From contig NZ_JARVRS010000001.1 in NCBI RefSeq assembly GCF_030209575.1, forward strand, positions 2,480,001 through 2,544,000: a DNA stretch of 64,000 nucleotides, written 5' to 3'. Under the pieces are notes generated by a model, which saw only the letters and a program-made list of their open reading frames with translations, was not told the origin of the DNA and did no database searches. Made by a program: the position numbers and the translations under genes. Shown here piece by piece: positions 34,849-44,600 of the stretch. The stretch's first letter is position 1; each line of letters starts with the position of its first letter. This stretch comes from Leifsonia sp. fls2-241-R2A-40a (lineage in GTDB: Bacteria; Actinomycetota; Actinomycetes; Actinomycetales; Microbacteriaceae).

Positions 34849-35460
34849 ATGGAGACGGACCGGCGCACCCGGCTCACGCCGGACGAGCGGCGGGCGCAGC
34901 TCGTCGCGCTCGGGGTCGCGTTCCTCGCCGACAACCCGCTGGACCAGCTGACCATCGAAGAACTGTCGGCCCGCGCGGGGGTCTCCCGTGGTCTCCTGTT
35001 CCACTACTTCGGGTCGAAGCAGGGGCTCCACCGCGACGTCGTCCGCACCGCCCGCGACAGCATGCTGCACGCCACGGAGCCGATCGCGGGACTCGCACCC
35101 CTCGACCGCCTGCACGACACCCTGACCCGGATCGTCGCCTTCGTCCGCGAGCACAGCGGCACGTTCTACTCGCTGGTGCGCGGCGTCGCCTCCGGTGACA
35201 CGGAGGTGCGCCAGGTGGTCGAGGAGGCGCGCGGAGAGCAGGCCGACCGGGTCATCGCGGTGTTCCTCGAACTCGGCGTCCCGGACACACCGATGCTGCG
35301 GATCGCCCTGCGCTCGTGGATCGCGTTCGCCGAGGAGGCGCTCGTCGAGAGCGCGATCGGCACCGAGCTCCCGTCGGAGGAGATCGCGGGCTTCCTCGAG
35401 CGGAGCGCGCACGGGGTGGTGGATGCGCTGGTCGCGCATCCTCCAGCCGACGAGGGCTAG
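34849..35460 (+). CDS. TetR family transcriptional regulator
   Basis: A 203-aa TetR repressor. The N-terminal HTH is 'PLDQLTIEELSARAGVSRGLLFHYFGSKQGLHRDVV'. The remaining ~140 residues form the helical ligand-binding domain ('HSGTFYSLVRGVASGDTEVR'). It is divergent from the DUF6230 operon and probably represses it. The stop overlaps the convergent small acidic gene by four bases (CTAG read on both strands). Confidence 0.9.
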   Translation: METDRRTRLTPDERRAQLVALGVAFLADNPLDQLTIEELSARAGVSRGLLFHYFGSKQGLHRDVVRTARDSMLHATEPIAGLAPLDRLHDTLTRIVAFVREHSGTFYSLVRGVASGDTEVRQVVEEARGEQADRVIAVFLELGVPDTPMLRIALRSWIAFAEEALVESAIGTELPSEEIAGFLERSAHGVVDALVAHPPADEG

Positions 35461-35780
35461 ATGCCCTCCTCCTCGACGTCGTCCTCGGTGAGCACGCCGT
35501 CGTCGACGTCTTCGCCGCTGTGCTCGTCGTACACCGGCTCGGCCTCGCGCGACTGGCCGCCCGTCGGTCCGTCGTTGCCGTCGCCCGGTCCCGGCCAGAT
35601 CGTCTCGCCCGCGACCGCGTCGTTGGTGACGAGCTCGTCGGCGAAGTCGGCCTCGGCCTCGGGGTCGTTCAGCGCGTAATCCACGTCGCCGTCCGCCGGG
35701 TCCGCCCAGCCGGGCGTCTCGCCGGCATCCGTCTCGCCGATCTCGACGTCGTCGACGCCGTCCTCCGGAATGCGTTCCAT
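35457..35780 (-). CDS. Small acidic hypothetical protein
   Basis: A 107-aa, strongly acidic protein ('ERIPEDGVDDVEIGETDAGE', 'GEDVDDGVLTEDDVEEEGI') without membrane segments, probably disordered. Similar acidic proteins are common in Microbacteriaceae; function unknown. The ATG at 35780 is taken; a TTG three codons upstream is possible. Confidence 0.6.
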   Translation of the reverse strand: MERIPEDGVDDVEIGETDAGETPGWADPADGDVDYALNDPEAEADFADELVTNDAVAGETIWPGPGDGNDGPTGGQSREAEPVYDEHSGEDVDDGVLTEDDVEEEGI

Positions 35781-35816
35781 GCGTCGCAACCTACACCTCG
35801 GCCGTTAACGCAGACA

Positions 35817-35869
35817 GTTCCGGAGTTCCTCGAGCCGATCACGGGGATTCGGCCGAGGAACTCCGGAAC
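35817..35869. repeat. Long perfect inverted repeat downstream of the DsbA-like gene
   Basis: The 16-base arms 35817-35832 (GTTCCGGAGTTCCTCG) and 35854-35869 are exact reverse complements, and GCCGA/TCGGC extends the stem inward. The structure starts 12 bases beyond the leftward stop codon. There is no T-run, so it may be a transcript-stabilising hairpin, a Rho-type end, or a palindromic repeat element. Confidence 0.7.
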
Positions 35870-35880
35870 CGGTGGATGCG

Positions 35881-36786
35881 TCAGCCGGCGGTCGGGAAGG
35901 TGATCGTCTTGCCGCTGCCCGCGTCCTTGACCGCTGCGTCCTTGAACGCCGCGAACTGGGCCGCGTCGGTGAACCCGCCCTGGTAGCGCTCGCCGTTGAC
36001 GAACACCGTCGGGGTGCCGAAGCCGCCGCTGGTCGGGTTCTTCAGCTGCGAGTTGGTGGTCGCATCCTGGGTCATCTGGGTGATGAACGAGCCGAAGGTC
36101 TGCTTGTTCACGCAGTCGGTGATCGCCTGGGACTCGACGCCCGCATCCTTGAACACCTTGAGGATCTCGGAGTTGCTGAGCCCGCCGCCGGTCTGCTCAT
36201 CCGGCTGGTTGGCGAACAGCGCCGAGTTCACGTCCCAGAACTTGCTCGGCTGCGAGTTCGCGACGCACGCGGCCGCAGCGCCTGCGCGGGTCGAGTACTG
36301 CTTGTTCTGGCTGCTGTCGAGGATCGCGACCGGGTGGATCTCGATCGTGGCGGAGCCTTCCTCGAGCCACTGCTTGATCTGCGGGTCGTTAGTGGTCTCG
36401 AACTGGTCGCAGTAGGGGCACTGGTAGTCGAGCCAGATCTGGATGTGCGCGGTCTTGCCGTCGAGCTCCATCTTGGTCGGCGTGGGCTTCGCCCCGCTGG
36501 CGATGGCCGGAGTGGTGACCGCCTTGGTCGGCGATTCGAGCAGGATGCCGCCGCTCGCCATGTTCTTCGGGTTGGCCGCGCTGCCGCCGGCACCCACGCT
36601 GGTGAACACCACGACACCGATGATCGCGAGCACCGCGATGATCCCGACGATGACCGAGCTCTGCACCACGACCTTGCGTCGCTTGGCCTTCTTCGCGGCT
36701 TCCTCGCGCATCTTGCGGGCGGTCTCCCGCGCCTCTTCGCGTCGGTCGCGTTTGGTCGGACCCCCGGGTCCCCGGCCAGTTGACAT
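35881..36786 (-). CDS. Membrane-anchored DsbA-like thioredoxin-fold protein
   Basis: A 301-aa protein. Residues ~1-38 are highly charged and cytoplasmic. One transmembrane segment ('VIVGIIAVLAIIGVVVF') follows, then an extracellular thioredoxin-fold domain with the active site CPYC in 'WLDYQCPYCDQFET'. The cis-Pro loop is 'GFGTPTVFVNG'. It probably forms, breaks or isomerises disulfides in exported proteins. Typical of actinobacterial DsbA/MDD-type proteins. Start ATG at 36786; divergent from a methyltransferase gene. Confidence 0.9.
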   Translation of the reverse strand: MSTGRGPGGPTKRDRREEARETARKMREEAAKKAKRRKVVVQSSVIVGIIAVLAIIGVVVFTSVGAGGSAANPKNMASGGILLESPTKAVTTPAIASGAKPTPTKMELDGKTAHIQIWLDYQCPYCDQFETTNDPQIKQWLEEGSATIEIHPVAILDSSQNKQYSTRAGAAAACVANSQPSKFWDVNSALFANQPDEQTGGGLSNSEILKVFKDAGVESQAITDCVNKQTFGSFITQMTQDATTNSQLKNPTSGGFGTPTVFVNGERYQGGFTDAAQFAAFKDAAVKDAGSGKTITFPTAG

Positions 36787-36905
36787 TCAGCTCATCCCAT
36801 CGAACAGTGGACAGTTCTCAGATGATCGTAGGGGGAGATTGCTTTGAAGCCGCTGTACCGAGTGCCCTACCGTGGACCCATGCACTCAATGGACCGAGCC
36901 AGTTG

Positions 36906-37529
36906 ATGTCGCCGGACTCTCCGGAGCAGAACGAGGGCCGGGACACCGCCGGGTCCGCCTACGCGGAGCGCCTCCGCCGTCTCGACAGCTCCTGGTGGCG
37001 GCGCACCCTGAACGTGCAGGCGCCGTACCGGTGGAACATCCGCCGCCTCCATCTCGGGCGGGTGCTGGATGTGGGCAGCGGCCTCGGCCGCAACCTCGCG
37101 CACCTGGGCAACAACGGCGTCGGGGTGGACCACAACCCGGAGTCGGTCGCGATCTCGCGGGCCCGCGGGCTGACGGCGTTCACCAGCGACGAGTTCCCGT
37201 CTACCGAGTACGCGGTGCCCGGAACGTTCGACTCGCTGCTGCTCGCGCACGTGGTCGAGCACGTCGACCCGGACTTCGCCGTGGAGCTGGTGAAGATGTA
37301 CCTCCCGTACGTGAAGCCGGGCGGCCATGTCCTCTTCATTACCCCGCAAGAGCGCGGCTACGGCAGCGACTCGACGCACGTGACGTTCACCGACTTCGAC
37401 GGGCTGCACCGGCTGGCCGACCGCCTCGGGCTGACCGTGGAGCGCGAGTACTCGTTCCCGCTGCCGCGGTTCGCCGGGAAGGCGTTCACGTACAACGAGT
37501 TCGTGCTGCTCGCGCGCATCCCGGGCTGA
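36906..37529 (+). CDS. Class I SAM-dependent methyltransferase
   Basis: A 207-aa methyltransferase. Motif I is 'VLDVGSGLGRNLAHL', motif II is 'GVDHNPESVAISRAR', then 'FDSLLLAHVVEHVDPDFAVELVKMYLPYVKPGGHVLFITPQERGY'. It resembles Methyltransf_23-type enzymes acting on glycolipid or cell-wall intermediates, but the substrate is not readable. The ATG at 36906 was chosen near the conserved body; longer in-frame starts exist upstream. Confidence 0.82.
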   Translation: MSPDSPEQNEGRDTAGSAYAERLRRLDSSWWRRTLNVQAPYRWNIRRLHLGRVLDVGSGLGRNLAHLGNNGVGVDHNPESVAISRARGLTAFTSDEFPSTEYAVPGTFDSLLLAHVVEHVDPDFAVELVKMYLPYVKPGGHVLFITPQERGYGSDSTHVTFTDFDGLHRLADRLGLTVEREYSFPLPRFAGKAFTYNEFVLLARIPG

Positions 37530-37545
37530 CCTCGCCCGTTCCGCG

Positions 37546-38991
37546 CTACTCCGCCGTGGCGGGAGCGCGGTGGAACTCGACGTCCTCCACACGCGAGCGC
37601 GGCATCGCCAGGCCGGCGCCGATCGTCAGCACCGCGGCGATCGCGACGGCGATGAACACGGCCGTCGATGCCTGCTGGATGGTCTCCGGTGCGTGGGTGC
37701 CGCCCGCCGACGCCCCGATGATCGCGTTGGCGATCGCGCCGAAGACGGCGACACCGACCGCGCTGCCGATCGAGCGGGCGAACATGTTGCTGCCGGTCAC
37801 GACGCCGCGCTCGTTCCACGGCACGCTGGACTGCGCGGCGATGAGGGTCGGCGTGGCGATCAGGCCCATCCCGAGCCCGACGACGAAGCAGCTGACCGCG
37901 ACGAACAGCACCGACGGCGCGACGGAGGTCGCGGCGAGCGACGCCGCACCGACGATCGCGATGCCCATCCCGAGGATGGCGGTGTTGCGGAAGCCGATGC
38001 GCAGGTAGAAGCGTCCGGAGAGGCTGGCGGCGATCGGCCATCCCAGCGTGAGCGCGGCCACCGCGAGGCCGGACACGATGGGCGCGACGCCGATCGTCCC
38101 CTCGAGGTAGGTCGGGACGTACGAGGTCAGGCCGATGAGGATCGCGCCGACGCCGAGCGAGATCAGCGTCGTCGTGACCAGCAGTCGCCGGGAGAACACC
38201 CACAGCGGCAGCACGGGCTCGGCGGCGCGGCGCTCCACCAGCACGAACGCGACGAGCAGGGCCGCGCCGAGGGCGAACGAGCCGATGCTCCACACGGAGT
38301 CCCACGCCCACGCCTGGCCGCCCTCGAGCACGGCGAGGATCAGCAGCGTCATCCCGCCGGTGAGGAGCGCGGCGCCGGCGTAGTCGATGCGGTGCTTGCG
38401 GCGCTCGATGCTCTCGTGGAACGCGCGGATGAGCATCCACCCGGCCAGGATGCAGAGCGGCACGTTGACGAAGAAGATCCACCGCCACGACAGGAACTGC
38501 GAGAACACGCCGCCCAGCGTCGGCCCGACGACGGACGAGATGGCCCAGACGCTCGCCAGGTAGCCCTGCGTCTTGGCGCGCTCGGCCACGGTGTAGATGT
38601 CGCCGGCGATCGTCATCGACATCGGCTGGATGGCGCCGGCGCCGAGACCCTGCACGGCGCGGAACGCGATGAGCGCGGGCATGCTCCAGGCGAACCCGCA
38701 CAGCACCGACCCGACGAGGAACAGCGCGATCCCGATGAGGACGATCGGCTTGCGGCCGACGGTGTCGGACAGCTTGGCGTAGACCGGGACGGACACCGCC
38801 TGCGCGAGCAGGTAGACCGAGAACAGCCACGGGAACTGCGCGAACCCGCCGAGGTCCTGCACGATCGAGGGGACGGCCGTCGCCAGGATCGTCGAGTCGA
38901 TGGCCACGAGCCCCGTCGTCAGCATCAGGGCGATCAGGATGGGGCCGCGCTCGGAGCGGAAGCCGATGCTCGCTCGGGTGGGTTCGTTCAT
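37546..38991 (-). CDS. MFS multidrug exporter (DHA2/EmrB-QacA type)
   Basis: A 481-aa transporter with about 14 membrane spans. The motif-C-like region is in 'VWAISSVVGPTLGGVFSQ', and the A-loop is 'YAKLSDTVGRKPIVLIG'. It exports hydrophobic drugs by proton antiport (family). The ATG at 38991 removes a non-conserved upstream extension. It is divergent from an ArsR-like regulator gene 75 bases away, which may control it as well as its own operon partner. Confidence 0.9.
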   Translation of the reverse strand: MNEPTRASIGFRSERGPILIALMLTTGLVAIDSTILATAVPSIVQDLGGFAQFPWLFSVYLLAQAVSVPVYAKLSDTVGRKPIVLIGIALFLVGSVLCGFAWSMPALIAFRAVQGLGAGAIQPMSMTIAGDIYTVAERAKTQGYLASVWAISSVVGPTLGGVFSQFLSWRWIFFVNVPLCILAGWMLIRAFHESIERRKHRIDYAGAALLTGGMTLLILAVLEGGQAWAWDSVWSIGSFALGAALLVAFVLVERRAAEPVLPLWVFSRRLLVTTTLISLGVGAILIGLTSYVPTYLEGTIGVAPIVSGLAVAALTLGWPIAASLSGRFYLRIGFRNTAILGMGIAIVGAASLAATSVAPSVLFVAVSCFVVGLGMGLIATPTLIAAQSSVPWNERGVVTGSNMFARSIGSAVGVAVFGAIANAIIGASAGGTHAPETIQQASTAVFIAVAIAAVLTIGAGLAMPRSRVEDVEFHRAPATAE

Positions 38992-39034
38992 AGAGATCAA
39001 CAACGTGGGGAGGGCGGCTGCATTCCCGCTTGAC

Positions 39035-39076
39035 GTGAAAGAGCCCGCGGGCGACAATCTGAAGCATGTCTTTCAC
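39035..39076. promoter_or_regulatory. GTGAAAGA...TCTTTCAC inverted repeat at the regulator start
   Basis: The 8-base arms at 39035-39042 and 39069-39076 are exact reverse complements. They bracket the ribosome site and start codon of the ArsR-like gene in the divergent region shared with the MFS exporter. Autoregulation is a reasonable inference; the 26-base spacer is long. Confidence 0.35.
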
Positions 39077-39737
39077 ATCGGATGCGGAGGAGCCGCAGAC
39101 GGCGGCCGACGCCGCTCGGCCGGAGCGCCGGACGACCGTCACGGACCCTCGCGCCCTCCGCGCGCTCGCGCATCCCCTCCGCCTCGCGCTGCTCGACCAC
39201 CTGATGTCGTTCGGGCCGCGCACGGCCAGCGAGTGCGCCGCGGTCGTCGGCTCCACTGCTTCGAACTGCAGCTACCATCTGCGCGCCCTCGCCCGCGTCG
39301 GGCTGGTCGAGGCGGTGGATGCGGAGGACGGCCGCGAGCGACCCTGGCGGTCCGCCTCCACCGGGCTCGCCTTCGGCCGCACCGAGGACCCGGAGTACCC
39401 GATCGGCCACGACACGGTCGAGCGCGCGCTCGCCGACCGGCAGGTCGACGACGAGGCCGCCCTGGTGCACCGCGCCATCGCACAGCGGGACGAGCAGCCG
39501 GTCGAGTGGCGCGAGGCCAGCATCCTGAGCGGGTACGCCCTCAGGATCACGCCCGCCGAGCTCCGCGAGCTGGGGGAGCGGTTGGATGCCCTGATCCGCC
39601 CGTACATCGGCCTCACGCGCGGAGACGCCCCCGACGGCAGCGACGTCGTCGCCCTGCACCTGAACGCGTTCCGGCACCCCGACGCGATCGCGGCAGCGCA
39701 GGCCGTCGCTCGTCCCGACGGGGAGGTCGAGTCATGA
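39066..39737 (+). CDS. ArsR-family winged-helix transcriptional regulator
   Basis: A 223-aa regulator. The HTH is 'RALAHPLRLALLDHLMSFGPRTASECAAVVGSTASNCSYHLRALARVGLVE', with 'HPLRLALLDHL' the classic ArsR/HTH_20 start. The C-terminal ~110 residues are helical and may bind a ligand; no metal-binding cysteine pair is visible. Its stop overlaps the next MFS start (ATGA), so it is co-expressed with that exporter. Confidence 0.85.
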   Translation: MSFTSDAEEPQTAADAARPERRTTVTDPRALRALAHPLRLALLDHLMSFGPRTASECAAVVGSTASNCSYHLRALARVGLVEAVDAEDGRERPWRSASTGLAFGRTEDPEYPIGHDTVERALADRQVDDEAALVHRAIAQRDEQPVEWREASILSGYALRITPAELRELGERLDALIRPYIGLTRGDAPDGSDVVALHLNAFRHPDAIAAAQAVARPDGEVES

Positions 39738-41011
39738 CCGCCACCGCGTCGGCCCAGCGCTCGCGATCGCCGCTGTTCCGCCGCGACTTCGCGCTGATCT
39801 GGACCGCCGGCCTCGTTTCGGACACCGGCGACTGGCTGCTCATGATCGCCCTGCCGCTGTTCGCCCTGTCGGTGACCGGCTCGGCGCTCGGGGCGTCGAC
39901 GGTGTTCCTCGTCGAGCTGGTGCCGATGCTCCTGGTCGGCAGCTTCCTCGGGGTGCTGGTCGACCGCTGGGACCACCGCCGCACGATCGTCGTGGTGGCG
40001 CTGCTGCAGGGCGTACTGCTTCTCCCGCTCCTCGCCGCGAGCGCCGACCGCATGGGCATCGTCTACGCGGTCGCGGCGGTGGAGGCGGTGCTCGGCGCGA
40101 TCATCAACCCCGCGCGGCAGGCGATGATCCCGCGGCTCGTCGGCCGCGACCAGCTCGCACGCGGCAACGCTCTCGTCGCTGTCAGCGACAACCTGGCGCG
40201 CCTCGTCGGTTCGCCGCTCGGCGGTCTCTCGTTCGCGCTCTGGGGGCTGCCGGGCGTGGTGATCGCCGACGCCGTGTCCTATCTGGTGACGGCGCTGCTG
40301 GTGTCGTTCGTCCGGCCGAATCGGCCGGCAGACGCCGCAGCAGGCACGGACGACCCAGCGGCCCACGACGGGGAGCCCGCCGCCGCCGCCGAGCGGCGCA
40401 TCCTGCGCGAGTGGATGGACGGGCTCGCCCTGATCGCCCGCTCGGCGACGCTTCGCACCATCGCCCTCCTCTCCGCCCTCGGCGGGGTCGCCCAGGGCCT
40501 CTTCCTCGTGCTGTTCCTCGTCTACGTGACGCAGAACCTCGGCGCCGGCGACACCGGCGCGGGCATCATCCGCGGCGTACAGGCGATCGGCGGGGTGCTC
40601 GGCGGACTGGTGGCCGGGCTCCTGGCGCGGCGGTTCGGTCCGCGCTCGATGATCGGCGGCGGCTACCTGTTGTTCGGGCTGCTGTCCCTGCTCACCTGGA
40701 ACCTGGCGCCCTTCACCACGGCGCTCTGGGTCTACGCCGGACTGTTCATCGCGATGGGCATCCCCGGAGTGACGACGGCGACGGGGGAGATCACGCTCGT
40801 GCAGACCGCCGTGCCGCCGAAGGCGCTCGGCCGGGTGATCGCCGCGATCACGACGGTGGACGGTGCGGCGCAGGCGGTCGGGCTGCTGGTGGGCGGCCTG
40901 CTGGCCGACTCCGGGGACATCGTGCCGATCCTCGACGTCCAGGCCTCGTTGTACCTGCTCTGCGGCGTGATCGGGATCATCGCCCTGCGGGACAGGAGCC
41001 GTCTTCCGTAG
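39734..41011 (+). CDS. MFS transporter (enterobactin exporter/EntS-like group)
   Basis: A 425-aa transporter with about 12 spans. 'FALIWTAGLVSDTGDWLLMIALPLFALSVTGSALGAS' and 'LGVLVDRWDHRRTIVV' (A-loop) are typical of the MFS_3 subgroup of putative drug or siderophore exporters. A ~40-residue polar loop separates the two halves. ATG overlaps the regulator stop. The substrate is unknown; control by the ArsR-like regulator is expected. Confidence 0.88.
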   Translation: MTATASAQRSRSPLFRRDFALIWTAGLVSDTGDWLLMIALPLFALSVTGSALGASTVFLVELVPMLLVGSFLGVLVDRWDHRRTIVVVALLQGVLLLPLLAASADRMGIVYAVAAVEAVLGAIINPARQAMIPRLVGRDQLARGNALVAVSDNLARLVGSPLGGLSFALWGLPGVVIADAVSYLVTALLVSFVRPNRPADAAAGTDDPAAHDGEPAAAAERRILREWMDGLALIARSATLRTIALLSALGGVAQGLFLVLFLVYVTQNLGAGDTGAGIIRGVQAIGGVLGGLVAGLLARRFGPRSMIGGGYLLFGLLSLLTWNLAPFTTALWVYAGLFIAMGIPGVTTATGEITLVQTAVPPKALGRVIAAITTVDGAAQAVGLLVGGLLADSGDIVPILDVQASLYLLCGVIGIIALRDRSRLP

Positions 41012-41060
41012 AGACACCCGCGGGCGCTATGGTGCTGCCACCGTGGTCCCCCGGAGGTGG

Positions 41061-41567
41061 ATGATGACGCGTCGAACGCCGCTGCTCCGCATCCCGCAGT
41101 TCCGTCGCACCGTCGGCGCTGCGGCCATCGCCGTCGGGGCGCTCACGGGCCTCACCGCCTGCGACCTGTTCGCTCCGCAGGACACCCTCTACATCGAAGA
41201 GGCGAGTGTCGGGGTGAGCGCCACGGTCGGCCAGGTCTTCGTGGGCAACGCCGTCCTGGTCAGCGGCGCCGGCGGCTCGGCGAACCTCGTCGTCACGCTG
41301 GTGAACCAGTCGTCCGAGGCGCAGCAGGTCGAGCTGGCCACCAGCAACGGCCAGACCATCCACGTGTCCCTCGATCCGCGGGCCACCGAACGGCTCGGCA
41401 ACCCGCCGAGCGAGAAGACGTTCATCTCGAGCCTGGATGCCCAGCCCGGCTCGCTCACCACGGTGACCGTGACCAGCGGCGACTCCTCGGTCGGGCTGCA
41501 GGTGCCGGTGATCACCGGCGCCCTCCCGCCGTACGGGACGCTCACGCCCTCGCCCAGCGGGGGCTGA
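41061..41567 (+). CDS. Hypothetical lipoprotein
   Basis: A 168-aa predicted lipoprotein. The signal peptide ends in the lipobox LTAC with Cys34. The mature part contains 'VGVSATVGQVFVGNAVLVS' and 'ANLVVTLVNQSSEAQQVEL', a pattern like small immunoglobulin-like or DUF461-type folds. Pro/Ser-rich C-terminus. GGAGG five to eight bases upstream supports ATG 41061; the next codon is also ATG. Function unknown. Confidence 0.78.
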   Translation: MMTRRTPLLRIPQFRRTVGAAAIAVGALTGLTACDLFAPQDTLYIEEASVGVSATVGQVFVGNAVLVSGAGGSANLVVTLVNQSSEAQQVELATSNGQTIHVSLDPRATERLGNPPSEKTFISSLDAQPGSLTTVTVTSGDSSVGLQVPVITGALPPYGTLTPSPSGG

Positions 41568-41678
41568 CGCGCCCGATCCGGCGCTCCGCGTTCGCGCACC
41601 GACATCCCACGCGTGATATTGGCGCGAAACCCGCCCGGGTTCCCGTTGTTTCCGCGGATGTGAACGTAGGGTGTCCGT

Positions 41679-44600
41679 GTGTGGCGACTGGACAGGAAGA
41701 CCGATGATGACGACGCGACGTCGGACATCGGGGACGACGACGCCCTGAACCCGCGCACGACGACGGCTCCGCACGCGCTCAGCCTGGGCGATCCCGGACT
41801 GGTCGCGGGCAACATCGCCGAGCCGGTCTGGAAGCGCTGGCGGGACGAGATCGCGGCCGTCGGCGGCGATTCGCCGCTCCTGCACTTCGAGGACAGCCCG
41901 CGGACGCGCATCGAGCTGAGCACGACGCATCCCGGCGGCCTGCCGCAGTTCATCACCGGGCAGAGCACGCTCCTCTCCAGCCTCATCCGCGACGAGTTGG
42001 CGCTGCGCACGGCGCGCGCGGCCGCGAACGCGATCACCACCAAGGGCATCGAGCTGCGCTCCGTGCGGGGCATCGAGTCCATCCACCTGGCTATCGGCCT
42101 GGCGCAGTGGCGGCACGGCACCGACGAGTTCTTCGCGCCCATCCTGCTGCGTCCGCTCGCCATCCGCCGGTACGGCCGCGACTTCGAGCTGAAGCTGAAG
42201 GGGCAGACGTTCCTCAACCCGGAGCTCGCGCGGGCCCTCAACGAGCAGTTCCAGATCACCCTGGATGCGGACGCCTTCGTCGCGCTCGCCGTCAGCAACG
42301 GGGTGTTCAAGCCGCAGCCGGTGATCGACCGTCTGCGCGGCCTCACGTCGCACCTCCCGTGGTTCAACGTGCAGCCGCGGCTGGTCGCGTCGTCGTTCGC
42401 CGACGTCGCGCCCGCGCTGACGGCGGAGGCCCGCGACCTCGACTCGGTGCTGCTGGATGCGTTGGCCGGCAACCCGACCGCGCGCACCACCGTCGAGAGC
42501 GCGTTCAACCCGGTGGAGCCGATCCGCCAGGACGAGCGTCCGCCCGCGACCGACACCCTCCTGCTCGACGCCGACGAGGCGCAGGAGAACGTCGTCGCGC
42601 AGATCGCCGCGGGCAACTCCCTGGTCGTCAAGACGCTCCCCGGCACCGGCGGAACGCAGACGATCGTGAACGCGATCGGCGCGCTCGTCGCCCAGCACAA
42701 GCGCGTGCTCGTGGTGAGCCCGCGCCGCTCCAGCCTGGACGACATCGCCCAGCGCCTCACCCAGGCCGGCCTCCCGGGCCTCGCCGTCACCCCGCGCACG
42801 CTCCGCCGCGACCTCGTACAGTCCATCGGACGCAACGAGAAGGCGACCCAGCCGCGGGTGACCGACGTCGACGAGGCGCTGGTGCGCCTGCGCAAGGTGC
42901 TCGTCGACTACCGCGCCGCGCTCACCCGGCGCGACCCCGTCCTCCGCGTGTCCGTGCTGGATGCGCTGCGCGAGCTCTCCCGGCTCTCCCTGCTGCCGTC
43001 CCCGCCGTCGACCACCGCCCGGCTCGGCCGCCGCGCGATCGAGCTGCTCGCCGGCGAGCGGGCGTCTTCTGCGGACGCGCTGATCCGCGCGGCCCGGCTC
43101 GGCGAATTCCGCTACGGCCCCAACGACTCGCCCTGGTACGGCGCCTCCTTCACCACGACGGAGGAGGGGAAGGCCGCGCACGAGCTCGCGAAGAAGCTGA
43201 ACCGCGCCGAGCTGCCGCGCCTCCTCGACCGGGCGCAGGCGCTGATCGGGCAGACCCGGATGCGGCCGTTCGCATCCATCGCCGAGCTCGGCGTCTACCT
43301 GCGGCTGCTCCTCGACATCCGCGAGACCCTCGACAAGTTCACGCCGTCGGTCTTCGACCGCTCGCTCACCGAGCTCATCGCGGCCACCGCATCCCGTCGC
43401 GAGTCGCCGTCGATGTCGAGCGCGAACCGCCGCCGCCTGCGCAAGCACGCGCTCGAGTACGTGCGCCCGGGCGTGCACGTCACCGACCTCAACGAGAGCC
43501 TGCGCCGCATCCAGCAGCAGCGCATCCTGTGGAACCGCTTCGCCGTCGCCGGCGTCGTTCCCGAGGTGCCGGTCGGCATCGCCGACGTGCAGGTCGCCTA
43601 CCAGCGTGTGGCGGAGGACCTGGCCCGGCTCGACATCCCGCTCAGCCGCACCGGTACACCGCAGTCGCTCGCCGTGCTTCCGGTCGAGGAGCTGACCCGT
43701 CAGCTCGCCGGACTCGCCGCCGAGTCGGAGGTGCTCGCCAACCTGCAGGAGCGCACCGCCCTGCTGACCCAGCTGCGCGACCTGGAGCTCGACCCGCTGA
43801 TCTCCGACCTGTCGGTGCGCCACGTGCCCGAGACGCAGGTCAGTGCAGAGCTCGAACTCGCCTGGTGGCAGTCCGTGCTCGAGTCGCTCCTCGCCTCCGA
43901 CCGCGCCCTGCTCAACGCCAACACCGGCGTGCTCGACCGGCTCGAGGCCGACTTCCGGCTCGTGGACGAGGCGCACGCCTCCGCCACCGGCAAGCAGCTG
44001 GCGTGGATGCTCGCCGAGACCTGGAAGATCGGCATCGTCGACTGGCCGGACGAGGCCGCCGCGCTCAAGCGGCTGCTGAAGGGCGGCGTGCCCACGGCGA
44101 GCTCGGTCACCGAGGCCGCCCCTCACCTGGCACGGCCGCTCGCTCCGGTGTGGCTGATCTCGCCGTACGAGATCCCGTCGATCGGCCGTGAGGTCGGCTT
44201 CGACGCGGTGCTGCTGGTGGATGCGGGAGCCTCGAGCCTGGCCGAGAACGTTCCGGTCATCAAGCGCGCCCGCCAGATCGTCGCGTTCGGCGATCCGGTG
44301 ACGCAGACGCCGTCGCGCTTCGACATCGGCGTGCACGAGTACGGCACGACGGTCGAGGACATCGACGTGGATGCGCTCCACGCCGACTCGGCCCTCGCCC
44401 GCCTCTCCGATCTCCTGCCGGTCTACACGCTCAGCCGCTCGTACCGCGCCGGGGGAGAAGACCTGGCCGAGCTGGTCAACCGCCGCTTCTACGGCGGGAC
44501 GATCGACTCCCTCCCGTGGGCCGGGACGTACCTCGGCCACGGCAGCCTCGCGCTCCACTACGTGACCGGCGGTCAGGGCATGCCCGACACCGACACCGGA

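Noticed and set aside
41626-41643. AACCCG/CGGGTT hairpin before the helicase-like gene
   Set aside because: Only 6 bp with a two-base loop and no proper T-run; too weak to call a terminator.
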